Source of the DNA: an uncultured bacterium
Lineage (GTDB): Bacteria > Cyanobacteriota > Vampirovibrionia > Gastranaerophilales > Gastranaerophilaceae
DNA: 64,000 bases
Assembly: GCA_902788345.1 (NCBI GenBank)
Contig: CADAJP010000002.1
Coordinates: 62,001-126,000, forward strand
Direction: 5' to 3'
The translations under genes were made by a program, and so were the position numbers. The notes beneath the pieces were generated by a model that was given only the letters and a program-made list of their open reading frames with translations, ran no database searches and was not told the DNA's origin. Positions 52,562 to 60,917 of the stretch are shown piece by piece; positions within the stretch are counted from its first letter, which is position 1; every line of letters starts with the position of its first letter.

Positions 52562-52590
52562 ATTTTAGCAGATATTTACATTTTTTGCAA
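52562..52590 (-). promoter_or_regulatory. Promoter of the AAA/DUF4143 gene
   Basis: On the minus strand: TTGCAA (52585-52590), 17-base spacer, TAAAAT (52562-52567). Start near 52555, so the leader is only about 10 bases. The -35 lies inside the first of the 33-bp-spaced repeats. Confidence 0.55.
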
Positions 52591-52665
52591 CGAATATTTT
52601 ATAAAACCTTACATTTTTTGCACCGAATATTCATGTGAATATTACATTTTTTACAATGAATATTT
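52576..52665. repeat. Three direct repeats with exact 33-bp period
   Basis: A 24-base unit beginning TTACATTTTTT (then GCAACGAATATTT or a variant) occurs at 52576-52599, 52609-52632 and 52642-52665. Starts are exactly 33 bases apart, with unrelated 9-base spacers. Copy 1 and 2 differ at a few positions; copy 3 has ACAATG for GCAACG. The array sits immediately upstream of the AAA/DUF4143 gene and overlaps its promoter, so it is likely a regulatory array. Confidence 0.7.
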
Positions 52666-52675
52666 TTGTCATATT

Positions 52676-53284
52676 TCAATTTTTATAATTTTTTGCCAAT
52701 TTATAAAATGATGTCGGTTTAAGATTCATTCTTTTCATTGCTTCTCGGGCCGTTATTGAACCTAATTTCCATACCGTATAAACTTCTTTCCAATTATCAG
52801 GGTACTGAATCGGTGGTTTGCCTAACCTTTTACCTTTTGCTTTGGCTATTTTTATCCCTTCCGCCTGTCTTTGCTTGTTAAAAGCACGTTCTTGCTCAGC
52901 CACATAATCAAGCAACTGCAAAACAATATCTGAAATAACTTCACCTAAAAGTCCATCAGTCCTTGTTGTATCCAAAATAGGCATATCAATTACTCTAATG
53001 TGTGCTTTAATATCCCTGACAATTTCTCTCCATTCTTCACAAATCTGTTTGTAGTTTCTGCCTAACCTATCAATAGACTTGATTACAAGAACATCACCCT
53101 CACAAAGTTGCAGTTTTAGTGCTTGATACTGAGGGCGTTCAAAATCTTTCCCCGAACATTTATCGATAAAAATATCTCTTTCGTTGATGCCGAGTTCTAA
53201 CATTGCTTTAACTTGTCTATCTTCATTTTGGTCTTTTGCCGAAACTCTGCAATATGCAAAAGTTTTTGTGTTGGATTTTGTCAT
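52676..53284 (-). CDS. Serine recombinase (resolvase/invertase family)
   Basis: 202-residue site-specific recombinase. The catalytic domain has the nucleophile in AYCRVSAKDQNEDRQ (Ser15), GCSGKDFERPQY-type motif in KCSGKDFERPQYQAL, and LVIKSIDRLGRNYKQICEEW (Arg cluster). After the E-helix comes a C-terminal HTH (GSITAREAMKRMNLKPTSFY). Length fits Tn3-type resolvases. I choose ATG 53284, preceded at seven bases by GGAG, over ATG 53296. A three-subsite res-like locus lies 46 bases upstream, as expected for resolvase genes. It could resolve cointegrates or multimers of the element. Confidence 0.9.
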   Translation of the reverse strand: MTKSNTKTFAYCRVSAKDQNEDRQVKAMLELGINERDIFIDKCSGKDFERPQYQALKLQLCEGDVLVIKSIDRLGRNYKQICEEWREIVRDIKAHIRVIDMPILDTTRTDGLLGEVISDIVLQLLDYVAEQERAFNKQRQAEGIKIAKAKGKRLGKPPIQYPDNWKEVYTVWKLGSITAREAMKRMNLKPTSFYKLAKNYKN

Positions 53285-53330
53285 AACCGTCTCCATACTT
53301 GAGTTTTAACTGTCTACAGTCTAACGCACT

Positions 53331-53441
53331 GTTCGTAAAAATCAATCATTTATGCGAACATTCGTAAATTATTGCAGCAAAACTTTACGAACACTTTTTT
53401 AGACAAAATATTAGTATTCGTATGAGTGTACTTTTACGAAC
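53331..53441. repeat. Tn3-like res locus (three recombinase subsites)
   Basis: Three imperfect palindromes built from GTTCGTAAA half-sites: 53331-53359 (29 bp), 53360-53392 (33 bp) and 53416-53441 (26 bp), with gaps of 0 and 23 bases. In Tn3/gamma-delta res, site III (25 bp) lies nearest the resolvase gene, then site II (34 bp), a 22-base gap and site I (28 bp, crossover). The order, gap and sizes here fit, with the crossover site at 53416-53441. Confidence 0.65.
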
Positions 53442-53444
53442 CGT

Positions 53445-54557
53445 TTATATCGTTTTCGAAGGATTATTATATATCCAAACTTTGTTTTCTTCTATGTATG
53501 GATAACCTTTTTGTAGAAATTCATAATTCAAATTATCAAGAATTTCTTCAGCATCTTTACTATGATATTTAATATCAGCAGGTAAATTACATTTAAAAAG
53601 TATTTTACAAATTTTCCATTCAAATGTATCTATAATATCTTTTTTTACTTCCATTTGCCTGTAATTTATCTTTAAATTATCCCTCGGAGGTAAGAAATAA
53701 GTTAGATGTTTCAGGTTTTTATATGGGAAAAAGTGCTTTGAAAAGAATTCCATAATAGATGTCGTGTTAATTAACGTATTATTCGCATAAAGCTCAACAT
53801 CAAACCAAGAATAAAAATCATCATAATTCCATTTATAGAAATCCCAATATTCTTTAGAAATACAAGTATCAACAAGTATTTCATGATAACATTTAATCTT
53901 ATTAAAATATCTAATATTTTCATCAGAGTTTACGCACACTATTCTGAAGTTTGAATTTTTTGAATAGTAATAACAGTTACCCGATTTTTGCCAATTATCT
54001 GTATCTTCTATTAATAATGTAAATCTTTCTTGAATTGGCAAATCTTCGCCATGTTTTCTTGCAAATAGTTCCTCTATGATAGATAAGTCGCATTGTTCGC
54101 ATACTGGGGTATTTTGACTACTATTACGTGTGTAAACAATGTTTTTATGTATTGTTTTATTTTTGATTTTATTATGACAATCTTTTGATAAAACATAAGG
54201 TAGATTTCTTGCAGAAGGCGTGATTTGTATTATTTCTATATGGTGTTTGTTATATGTTACTGGAATAACTTCTATTTTTGGTGGAATTGCAATACAATCT
54301 CTTAATTTATCAATTATTTGTTCCGCGGTTTTTGCATTTACATCTTTTCGTATATCGTAAAATTTCTTTTTCTTTACCCTTTTTGTTTCGTATAAACCAA
54401 TAATAATATATCTGTCTGGACTATCGGTTAAAGAATTTGCCATACATAAAATATCGTGTACCATATCACATTTAAATTCATCTGGCTTGTACCATTCTCG
54501 TTTAAAATCCATATAATCATTTTCTGATGAATTTAATATAGTCTCGATAGAAATCAT
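53445..54557 (-). CDS. AlbA_2 (Schlafen-type) domain protein
   Basis: 370-residue protein. N-terminal AlbA_2/Schlafen-like domain (ENDYMDFKREWYKPDEFKCD, CMANSLTDSPDRYIIIGLYE, then GVPPKIEVIPV-type KIEVIPVTYNKHHIEIIQI), a putative nucleic-acid binding fold. The C-terminal 200 residues are unrecognised. As the last gene of the SNF2-methylase-restrictase operon, five bases after the Res stop, it is probably an accessory effector or regulator of the defence system. I choose ATG 54557 with AAGGTAAAGA upstream; an earlier TTG would overlap the Res gene. Confidence 0.75.
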   Translation of the reverse strand: MISIETILNSSENDYMDFKREWYKPDEFKCDMVHDILCMANSLTDSPDRYIIIGLYETKRVKKKKFYDIRKDVNAKTAEQIIDKLRDCIAIPPKIEVIPVTYNKHHIEIIQITPSARNLPYVLSKDCHNKIKNKTIHKNIVYTRNSSQNTPVCEQCDLSIIEELFARKHGEDLPIQERFTLLIEDTDNWQKSGNCYYYSKNSNFRIVCVNSDENIRYFNKIKCYHEILVDTCISKEYWDFYKWNYDDFYSWFDVELYANNTLINTTSIMEFFSKHFFPYKNLKHLTYFLPPRDNLKINYRQMEVKKDIIDTFEWKICKILFKCNLPADIKYHSKDAEEILDNLNYEFLQKGYPYIEENKVWIYNNPSKTI

Positions 54558-54562
54558 TCTCT

Positions 54563-57500
54563 TTACCTTACACAATCCAATATCTGCTGAATATAATTTT
54601 CTTCTTGTTGGAAGATTACGTTATTTTCGTTATACAATTCTTTTGTTTCAGCATCAGAATGGCTAATTCTTAGCATATCATAACTTGTATTAGACAAAAC
54701 GACAGAATTCATAATTATACTATCATCATTCATCTGTGATTGAATTTCTTTTATTTTCTTATGGAACTGAATTTTATCATCACCTATATTCATGTGAAGA
54801 ATCCCTTTAGGGTCAATGAATGTAATATATTGTTTATTGTCTTTGATAAGCCATAGAATAAAATCAGGGAAGAATCCTGCTTCTTGGAAGAATCCTACAC
54901 CTTTACCTTTGCTTTGGTTTCTTAATAGATATAATTCCTTATCATTAAAGAACGATTGATTATCTTGATAATATTTTTTCAATCCTTCAACAAATTTCAT
55001 TTCATCAGCATTTAGTTGTACTGGTGATATTTTTATTCCGTAATCACCTTCAAATGATATTAATGGAGAGAATATATGTTTTGCCCAATCCATTGTTACA
55101 ATGTCATAGAATTTAGGTATAGAATAGTTTCCACTATCAATTTTACTTTTTAATTCTTCTAATTTTGTTATAATATCCTGTCTTGATTCTTCAATATAAA
55201 TTTTGTATTCTTTAACCATATTAGGGTCATCTTCATTTACAGAAACATATTCTCTGTAATTAGATTCCCATTCATCCTTTTTCATATTGTAAAATCTTTC
55301 AAGATACTTCTTCATTAGACGAGTAGCAATGTCTTGATACTTAATAACTTTATCAAAATTAGTAAATTCGAATTCTTCATTCGGAATAATAAGTTTATAC
55401 CAAGAATTATTACTGATTATCTTTTTAACCATATCAAATGGGATTGAGAAGTTATAATATTGTTTTTCGTTCTTGAACTTTTGTATTTCAAAGTATAATT
55501 CCTGATAATCAATAAATTGCAGTTCTTTTGCTGTCAGTTTATTATTTTCGTCTTTATGTACTTCTCCTGCATTTCTTGATTTAGATTCATTTATATCAAC
55601 TTTGGAATATAGATCTAAAATAATTGGTCTTCTAATAAAACTATCAGGGACATCTCCTAAAACAAATGTTCCGCCGTCTTTTTTGAAACTAATACCATCT
55701 TTTATTCTTGGCATCTTTAAGTCATGACTAACATTTCCTAAATTTGAAATAGCAGGCAAAATAAATTCAATTTTATCTCCTGTTGGAACACCTTCTTTTT
55801 CAAGATATTCTTTAAATGTTGCCATGTAGTCTGCTTTTACACCAAATATATTAAGTGTTTCTACAAATCTTATATGTTCAGGTACTTTGTGCAGAGGGAT
55901 AACATCCTGTTCATTACTTCTTTTTAAGGTAAAGTTAGCACCTTTCAAACGAACTCCACGACCAAACAATTGAATAATTTGAGAACCTTCTGATTTTCCT
56001 ATATTCATCAAGCCCATTGTTGAAACTCTCCAAGAACTCCAACCTTCTGTAAATTTCTTTGAACCTATAAGAATATTGATTGTTGAATCTACTTTATTTA
56101 TTCCATGGAATAGAGATTCGGAGAATTCTTTTGATGAAGTAATAAGCCCATTTGCATCGCACAGTTTAATTAGATTATCATTATCTCCGACATTTATTAC
56201 TCCGAAATACTCATTTTCACCTAACCTTAAACCGATTTCTCCATCAACACCTTTAAGATTTTCTATGTATAAATTGGCTTCTGTTTGTTCTGAATTAAAT
56301 ATTTCTTTCAAAATATCAGAGAATAATGGTTCACCTGTATAAGATAATTCTAATAAGTAACTAAATTTTTCTTTAAATATAGCCACTCCTCTATTATCTA
56401 TAATACCATCATGACCGTTTAGAAGATTATTCAAGAATTCAATGCTCTTTTGCCTGTTTGAAACAAAATCTTTTATAAATAATAGAATATCTACAACATC
56501 CGACACTTGTTTCCTATTTTCAGTTCTTACGGCATTAACACTACCACCTACAAATACCCACAAAGGATTTTCAAGTAAAAATGGAGCAAATTCTCTTTGT
56601 TTGTTTTTATATAAAATTACTTGTTGGAAGTAAGTTAATAAACATGCTGTTAAATACTGATTTCTTCTTTCTTCATCACTATCATCAGCAAGGTTTAATA
56701 TTTGATACTCTTTTCCGTAACCATCACCATAAAAATATTTGTAGGAATAGTCAAAAAGAGTACATTTAGCATATTCTTGAGTAAGTTTTTCGTCTTTAGT
56801 TACTGCTTGACCGAATGTTGCAGAGTATTCAAAACAAAAACCATCAGAAGATATTGCGTTTCTTCTTGTTATCCATTTACCGTCATTAGAACCACTTGTT
56901 CCTCTGTGCCCTTCATCTACAAGTATCAGGTTATTTGTTTCAAATGCATCAACTGCTACGGTTTTATCACCATCTTCTTCGGCTAGTTTTGTAATCTCTA
57001 TAATATCAACCGTAAAGTCTTGATTTGTTCCTTGCATAGTGTTCATTGTTAATTGAACAGGTGCTTTTGATAAAGAGTTTTTATCAAAGTAATTAGCAGA
57101 GATATTTGATAATTCTAGTTCTTCTTTATGCTGTTTAGATAAACCTTCGTTAGGTGTGATTAAGATTATTCTATTGAAGTCTTTTTGCTTGTTGTATTTC
57201 TTTATGTAGTGTTGGAATTGAAGAATATTTACATGCAATATTAATGTTTTTCCTGAGCCTGTGGCAGCCCAAAAGGCAAGTTTATTTAGGTCAGATTCAG
57301 AATATTCTTCTATTTTTTCTTCACCTAAATCCGCATTAAACTTTTCTCTGAAGGTATTTAAACTATTTAATAATTGTTCTTTGTTAGAAAAATACTTGTC
57401 TAAATATATTTCTGTAAACAATAGTTCAAGATACTGAAAATATTTCCATTTAATTGGTTGTTCTCTGTTTTCAGATATATGAGAAGTGTATCTTACTATA

Positions 57501-57790
57501 TTTTCATCATATTGTTCTAATTGGGCTTTTGTAAGATATTCTCCGTCAACTTCAAAACTATGTGCTTCAAAATATCTTCTATCAAAACCCGCTTCATTCT
57601 CATAAAAAATGGTTTTATTAGAAATAACTTGATAGAACTTTGTATGATTTGTACTGATGTCAATATCTTCGTACAAAGTATCTTTAATATTTTGTGCTAT
57701 GTCTTCAATTTTATCTATTCTAAAAAGGCTCAAAATATATTTGAACAATATTAATTTCTTATGAAAATCTATTCTATTCTGTCTTGCCAT
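54563..57790 (-). CDS. Type III-like restriction enzyme subunit (helicase/nuclease)
   Basis: 1075-residue superfamily 2 helicase with nuclease domain. Walker A WAATGSGKTLILHVN (about 177), motif II LILVDEGHRGTSGSND (about 287, DEGH variant of DEAH), FEYSATFGQ, and motif VI-like RGVRLKG. The C-terminal domain has PDFILWLI and YITFIDPKGIL (about 960-985), the PD-(D/E)xK pattern of type III Res subunits. It should translocate on DNA and cut unmodified invading DNA together with the methylase. It starts at the last base of the Mod stop (TAATG), so translation is coupled. Confidence 0.88.
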   Translation of the reverse strand: MARQNRIDFHKKLILFKYILSLFRIDKIEDIAQNIKDTLYEDIDISTNHTKFYQVISNKTIFYENEAGFDRRYFEAHSFEVDGEYLTKAQLEQYDENIVRYTSHISENREQPIKWKYFQYLELLFTEIYLDKYFSNKEQLLNSLNTFREKFNADLGEEKIEEYSESDLNKLAFWAATGSGKTLILHVNILQFQHYIKKYNKQKDFNRIILITPNEGLSKQHKEELELSNISANYFDKNSLSKAPVQLTMNTMQGTNQDFTVDIIEITKLAEEDGDKTVAVDAFETNNLILVDEGHRGTSGSNDGKWITRRNAISSDGFCFEYSATFGQAVTKDEKLTQEYAKCTLFDYSYKYFYGDGYGKEYQILNLADDSDEERRNQYLTACLLTYFQQVILYKNKQREFAPFLLENPLWVFVGGSVNAVRTENRKQVSDVVDILLFIKDFVSNRQKSIEFLNNLLNGHDGIIDNRGVAIFKEKFSYLLELSYTGEPLFSDILKEIFNSEQTEANLYIENLKGVDGEIGLRLGENEYFGVINVGDNDNLIKLCDANGLITSSKEFSESLFHGINKVDSTINILIGSKKFTEGWSSWRVSTMGLMNIGKSEGSQIIQLFGRGVRLKGANFTLKRSNEQDVIPLHKVPEHIRFVETLNIFGVKADYMATFKEYLEKEGVPTGDKIEFILPAISNLGNVSHDLKMPRIKDGISFKKDGGTFVLGDVPDSFIRRPIILDLYSKVDINESKSRNAGEVHKDENNKLTAKELQFIDYQELYFEIQKFKNEKQYYNFSIPFDMVKKIISNNSWYKLIIPNEEFEFTNFDKVIKYQDIATRLMKKYLERFYNMKKDEWESNYREYVSVNEDDPNMVKEYKIYIEESRQDIITKLEELKSKIDSGNYSIPKFYDIVTMDWAKHIFSPLISFEGDYGIKISPVQLNADEMKFVEGLKKYYQDNQSFFNDKELYLLRNQSKGKGVGFFQEAGFFPDFILWLIKDNKQYITFIDPKGILHMNIGDDKIQFHKKIKEIQSQMNDDSIIMNSVVLSNTSYDMLRISHSDAETKELYNENNVIFQQEENYIQQILDCVR

Positions 57791-60700
57791 TATATATTTA
57801 CCCCGAACATACGTTTTTGGAATTCTTCTTCAATTAGAGATACTTTGAACTCACTTTCTTCTGCTTCTTGGTTTTGAAGGTTATTATCTCCGTTTACATA
57901 GATTTTCTTAAATTCAAAGTCTTGTGTGCTGATTCTTCTTTTCTTTAAGAATTCATCTAGGTCAGAGTTTGATTTTTCTTTTGTGTTTCTCCAAATTACA
58001 AGAATATTTTCTTCTTCTCTGTTTGTTCCTTCTACTAACATAAAACCGTCTTTTTGATAGATTGAAGATACATTCAAACCGATAAGGTAATTGAATGTTT
58101 CTATAAGGTCAATGCTTTTTTCTTTTGTTTCGTTACCTTCTGTTATCTTCATTTTGTAATCAAATGGATTTTCAAACATTTCAATATTTAATAGACTATC
58201 TGAATACTCAAAGTCAAACATGTAGTTGAGTTTGTATTGTTCATCAAGACTATCGGTTAATGATGTTTGCATAGTCTTTTGTTTAAGGTTATTGCAAGCA
58301 TCCTCATAACTTTCTAATGACATATATTTGATTATTTGAGAAACACCATCCCTATTAACAGGTTTGCCGTCTTTCCATTCTCTTGAATAAGCAACCTTTT
58401 GAATACGTGGTTTGGTAACAGTATTAAAATATTTGCCCATTTCAACAAGAATATATTTTCTGTTGCCACCATCATCCCTATTAAGTTCTATGGTTGCATG
58501 ACCAGTTGTTCCTGAACCAGCAAAGTAATCAAGAATTATGGAATATTCATTTGCTCCGATTGTTAATGTATCTTTTACTGTATATAAACTTTTTGGATAA
58601 CTAAATGGATTATTAGGAATTATAGATTCTAATAAATTAGTCCCTTTTGAAGAAGCATCATATTGCTCTCCGACCCACATTGATTTTGGTTTTACTTCAT
58701 TGTTTGCAATATCTTTTTGGTACACATTATAAGTCCCTTTATTTGTTTCTCTTACAAAAAGAGTACCGTTTTCAATACCTTGAACACAAGAATCATATCC
58801 CCATCTCCATCTTAAATACACACCTTTTTCATCTACAGGTAATATTGAATTATAACCTTTTTCTGAATAATTATTAATTAAGGTAATTAAATAATCATCA
58901 TTAAAAGTACCTGTTACTTTATTGTAAATCAAACCATGTTCTTCTTTTGTTGGTAATATTGTGGTATTTTTTGATTTATTATAAAAGAATGGGAAAAACA
59001 TAAAAGGTCTATCTTCACGAAATTTACCACTACCTGTTCGTTTAAGTGGAAGTTCTCTACATATATCATCCCCATCAGATTTGGAGTACTTTTTACTTAA
59101 TTCTTCTTCTGAAAGAATAAAACTATACGTTTCAGCAAAGGTTTTATTTTTAGCATAGATAATCGAATAATCGTGTGCTTGAGCAACATATTCTTGGTCT
59201 CTACCTTTAGGATTTGTTAAAATTGCAATATTAGAAATACTATTTGATATTCCAAATAATTCATCCATTAATAGATTTATTCTACGACATTCATAATCAT
59301 CTATTGCTAAATTAATTATTCCATTTTCGCTCATTAAATTTTTAGAAGCGTATATTCTATCATTCATTAATGATAACCAAGAAGAATGTTCATAACCATT
59401 CTTATATGCAATTTTACTAGCATTCGTATTGTAAGGAGGGTCAATATAGATACATTTTACCTGTTCTTTGTATTTTTCCTGCAACAAATTCAAGGCATGG
59501 AAGTTATCCGAGTTTATAAGTACACCGTTTGTTTGTTCGTCAAGATTATCTATTGTTGATAACAGTTTATATTTAAACTCTGTTGAGAAAAATTTTGTAT
59601 CAACCTGTAAGTATGGATTTTGTTTCAGAAATTCTATTTTTTTATTTTCATCTATTCCTGTTAATAAAACTTCTCCTCCAAGTTTTGTGAGGTCTGTCTT
59701 AATCTCTGATATTACAAACAGTTTTTCCCATTCTGCTATTTGGTCTTTATTATTTACGATTTCAGGGTAGAATTTTTCATCAACTTTATCCAAAGTAATA
59801 CAGTAATTAGTTTCTACAACAAATTTTTTCTTTAACCAAAGTTTCTTTTGAAATTCTTCTAACTGAGCCAAAAAGGTAATAAGTTTTTTAGCAATTTCTT
59901 TTATTGCTTTGGCTTTACCCAAATTCTTTTGAATGTTCTTTTCATCTAAGTCGTCAAGATTTAAGACTTCGTTTTTGATATAGAAATCAAGTTCTCTATT
60001 CAAGAATCCGCCTAAATCCTTGTGAATAAAGTAGTCAAAACTATTCTTTGCAGTATAATCAGTCAAATGCTTTTCTAAAAGAGTTCTGGTCTTATTCTTT
60101 TCAGTAGGGGATAATTCTAACAAACCTTTGAAGTCGGAATAATCTTCTTTATTTAGTTCAGGTAATAATTTTTCTATTGTTGAAGTGTTATGTACCTTTT
60201 GGTCTTTTTTATTTTCATCAACTTTATATTCAAATTTGATATATAGTTCGCCATCTTCTATATAAACAGGAGCTTCATCTACCAACACAAACCTGCGTTC
60301 TTTATCGGCTTTGTTATTATCCTTTTCTGTTTCAGCATCAACAAGTTTGAAATGAACAGATTTTTTATTTTCACCTACACCTATAAAGAAAGAATAATCC
60401 TTAAAGTTTTCAGAAGTTTTTATGTAGTATTGGTCTGAGTTAGCCCAATGAAGTTTAACTTCTTCTCCTTCATAAGGGATTGCATAAACATCTTTTTTAT
60501 ATCTGCGAAGAGACATAAAGTCTCCGCCTTGATAATAACGAGAGAAGAAACTGATAAGGTGTGAATAAACATCGTTTTCTAAAAGAGATAAATCAACAGA
60601 ATCACCCAATTGGGCTTTTAATTCCTTTACCTTTGGTGATGAATCAGGATCAATACCCAATGATTTTGCCTGTGCTATCGCTTCATCCAATTCCTTTTGA

Positions 60701-60891
60701 ACGATAGATTTATCACCACTTGCAAGTTCTTTAAAACACTCTCTTACTTGAGGTATAAGTTTGTTATCAAGAAAATCAGTAACCTCAGCACTTTTTTCAT
60801 TCATTATCTTATAGATACCAAAATCTAAATCCGTTTGGTCTAATTGAAAAATTTCTCTTAACTTTTTCTTTAATTCCTCAAGTTTACTCAT
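57790..60891 (-). CDS. Site-specific DNA methyltransferase (beta-class, type III Mod-like)
   Basis: 1033-residue adenine-N6/cytosine-N4 methyltransferase. A long unrecognised N-terminal region of about 440 residues precedes catalytic motif IV IYIDPPYNTNASKIAY (about 484); the SAM motif LDYFAGSGTTGHATIEL is at about 787, downstream, which defines the beta class used by type III Mod and ISP-like enzymes. The target-recognition region is between them. It marks self DNA to protect it from the Res protein, whose start overlaps its stop by one base. AGGTG lies six bases before the ATG. Confidence 0.9.
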   Translation of the reverse strand: MSKLEELKKKLREIFQLDQTDLDFGIYKIMNEKSAEVTDFLDNKLIPQVRECFKELASGDKSIVQKELDEAIAQAKSLGIDPDSSPKVKELKAQLGDSVDLSLLENDVYSHLISFFSRYYQGGDFMSLRRYKKDVYAIPYEGEEVKLHWANSDQYYIKTSENFKDYSFFIGVGENKKSVHFKLVDAETEKDNNKADKERRFVLVDEAPVYIEDGELYIKFEYKVDENKKDQKVHNTSTIEKLLPELNKEDYSDFKGLLELSPTEKNKTRTLLEKHLTDYTAKNSFDYFIHKDLGGFLNRELDFYIKNEVLNLDDLDEKNIQKNLGKAKAIKEIAKKLITFLAQLEEFQKKLWLKKKFVVETNYCITLDKVDEKFYPEIVNNKDQIAEWEKLFVISEIKTDLTKLGGEVLLTGIDENKKIEFLKQNPYLQVDTKFFSTEFKYKLLSTIDNLDEQTNGVLINSDNFHALNLLQEKYKEQVKCIYIDPPYNTNASKIAYKNGYEHSSWLSLMNDRIYASKNLMSENGIINLAIDDYECRRINLLMDELFGISNSISNIAILTNPKGRDQEYVAQAHDYSIIYAKNKTFAETYSFILSEEELSKKYSKSDGDDICRELPLKRTGSGKFREDRPFMFFPFFYNKSKNTTILPTKEEHGLIYNKVTGTFNDDYLITLINNYSEKGYNSILPVDEKGVYLRWRWGYDSCVQGIENGTLFVRETNKGTYNVYQKDIANNEVKPKSMWVGEQYDASSKGTNLLESIIPNNPFSYPKSLYTVKDTLTIGANEYSIILDYFAGSGTTGHATIELNRDDGGNRKYILVEMGKYFNTVTKPRIQKVAYSREWKDGKPVNRDGVSQIIKYMSLESYEDACNNLKQKTMQTSLTDSLDEQYKLNYMFDFEYSDSLLNIEMFENPFDYKMKITEGNETKEKSIDLIETFNYLIGLNVSSIYQKDGFMLVEGTNREEENILVIWRNTKEKSNSDLDEFLKKRRISTQDFEFKKIYVNGDNNLQNQEAEESEFKVSLIEEEFQKRMFGVNI

Positions 60892-60917
60892 TTTTTCACC
60901 TATATTATTTTATTTTC

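Noticed and set aside
52576..52665. Three repeats with regular spacing, considered as a CRISPR array.
   Set aside because: Only three degenerate copies, 9-base spacers too short for CRISPR, no cas genes, and the array overlaps a promoter.
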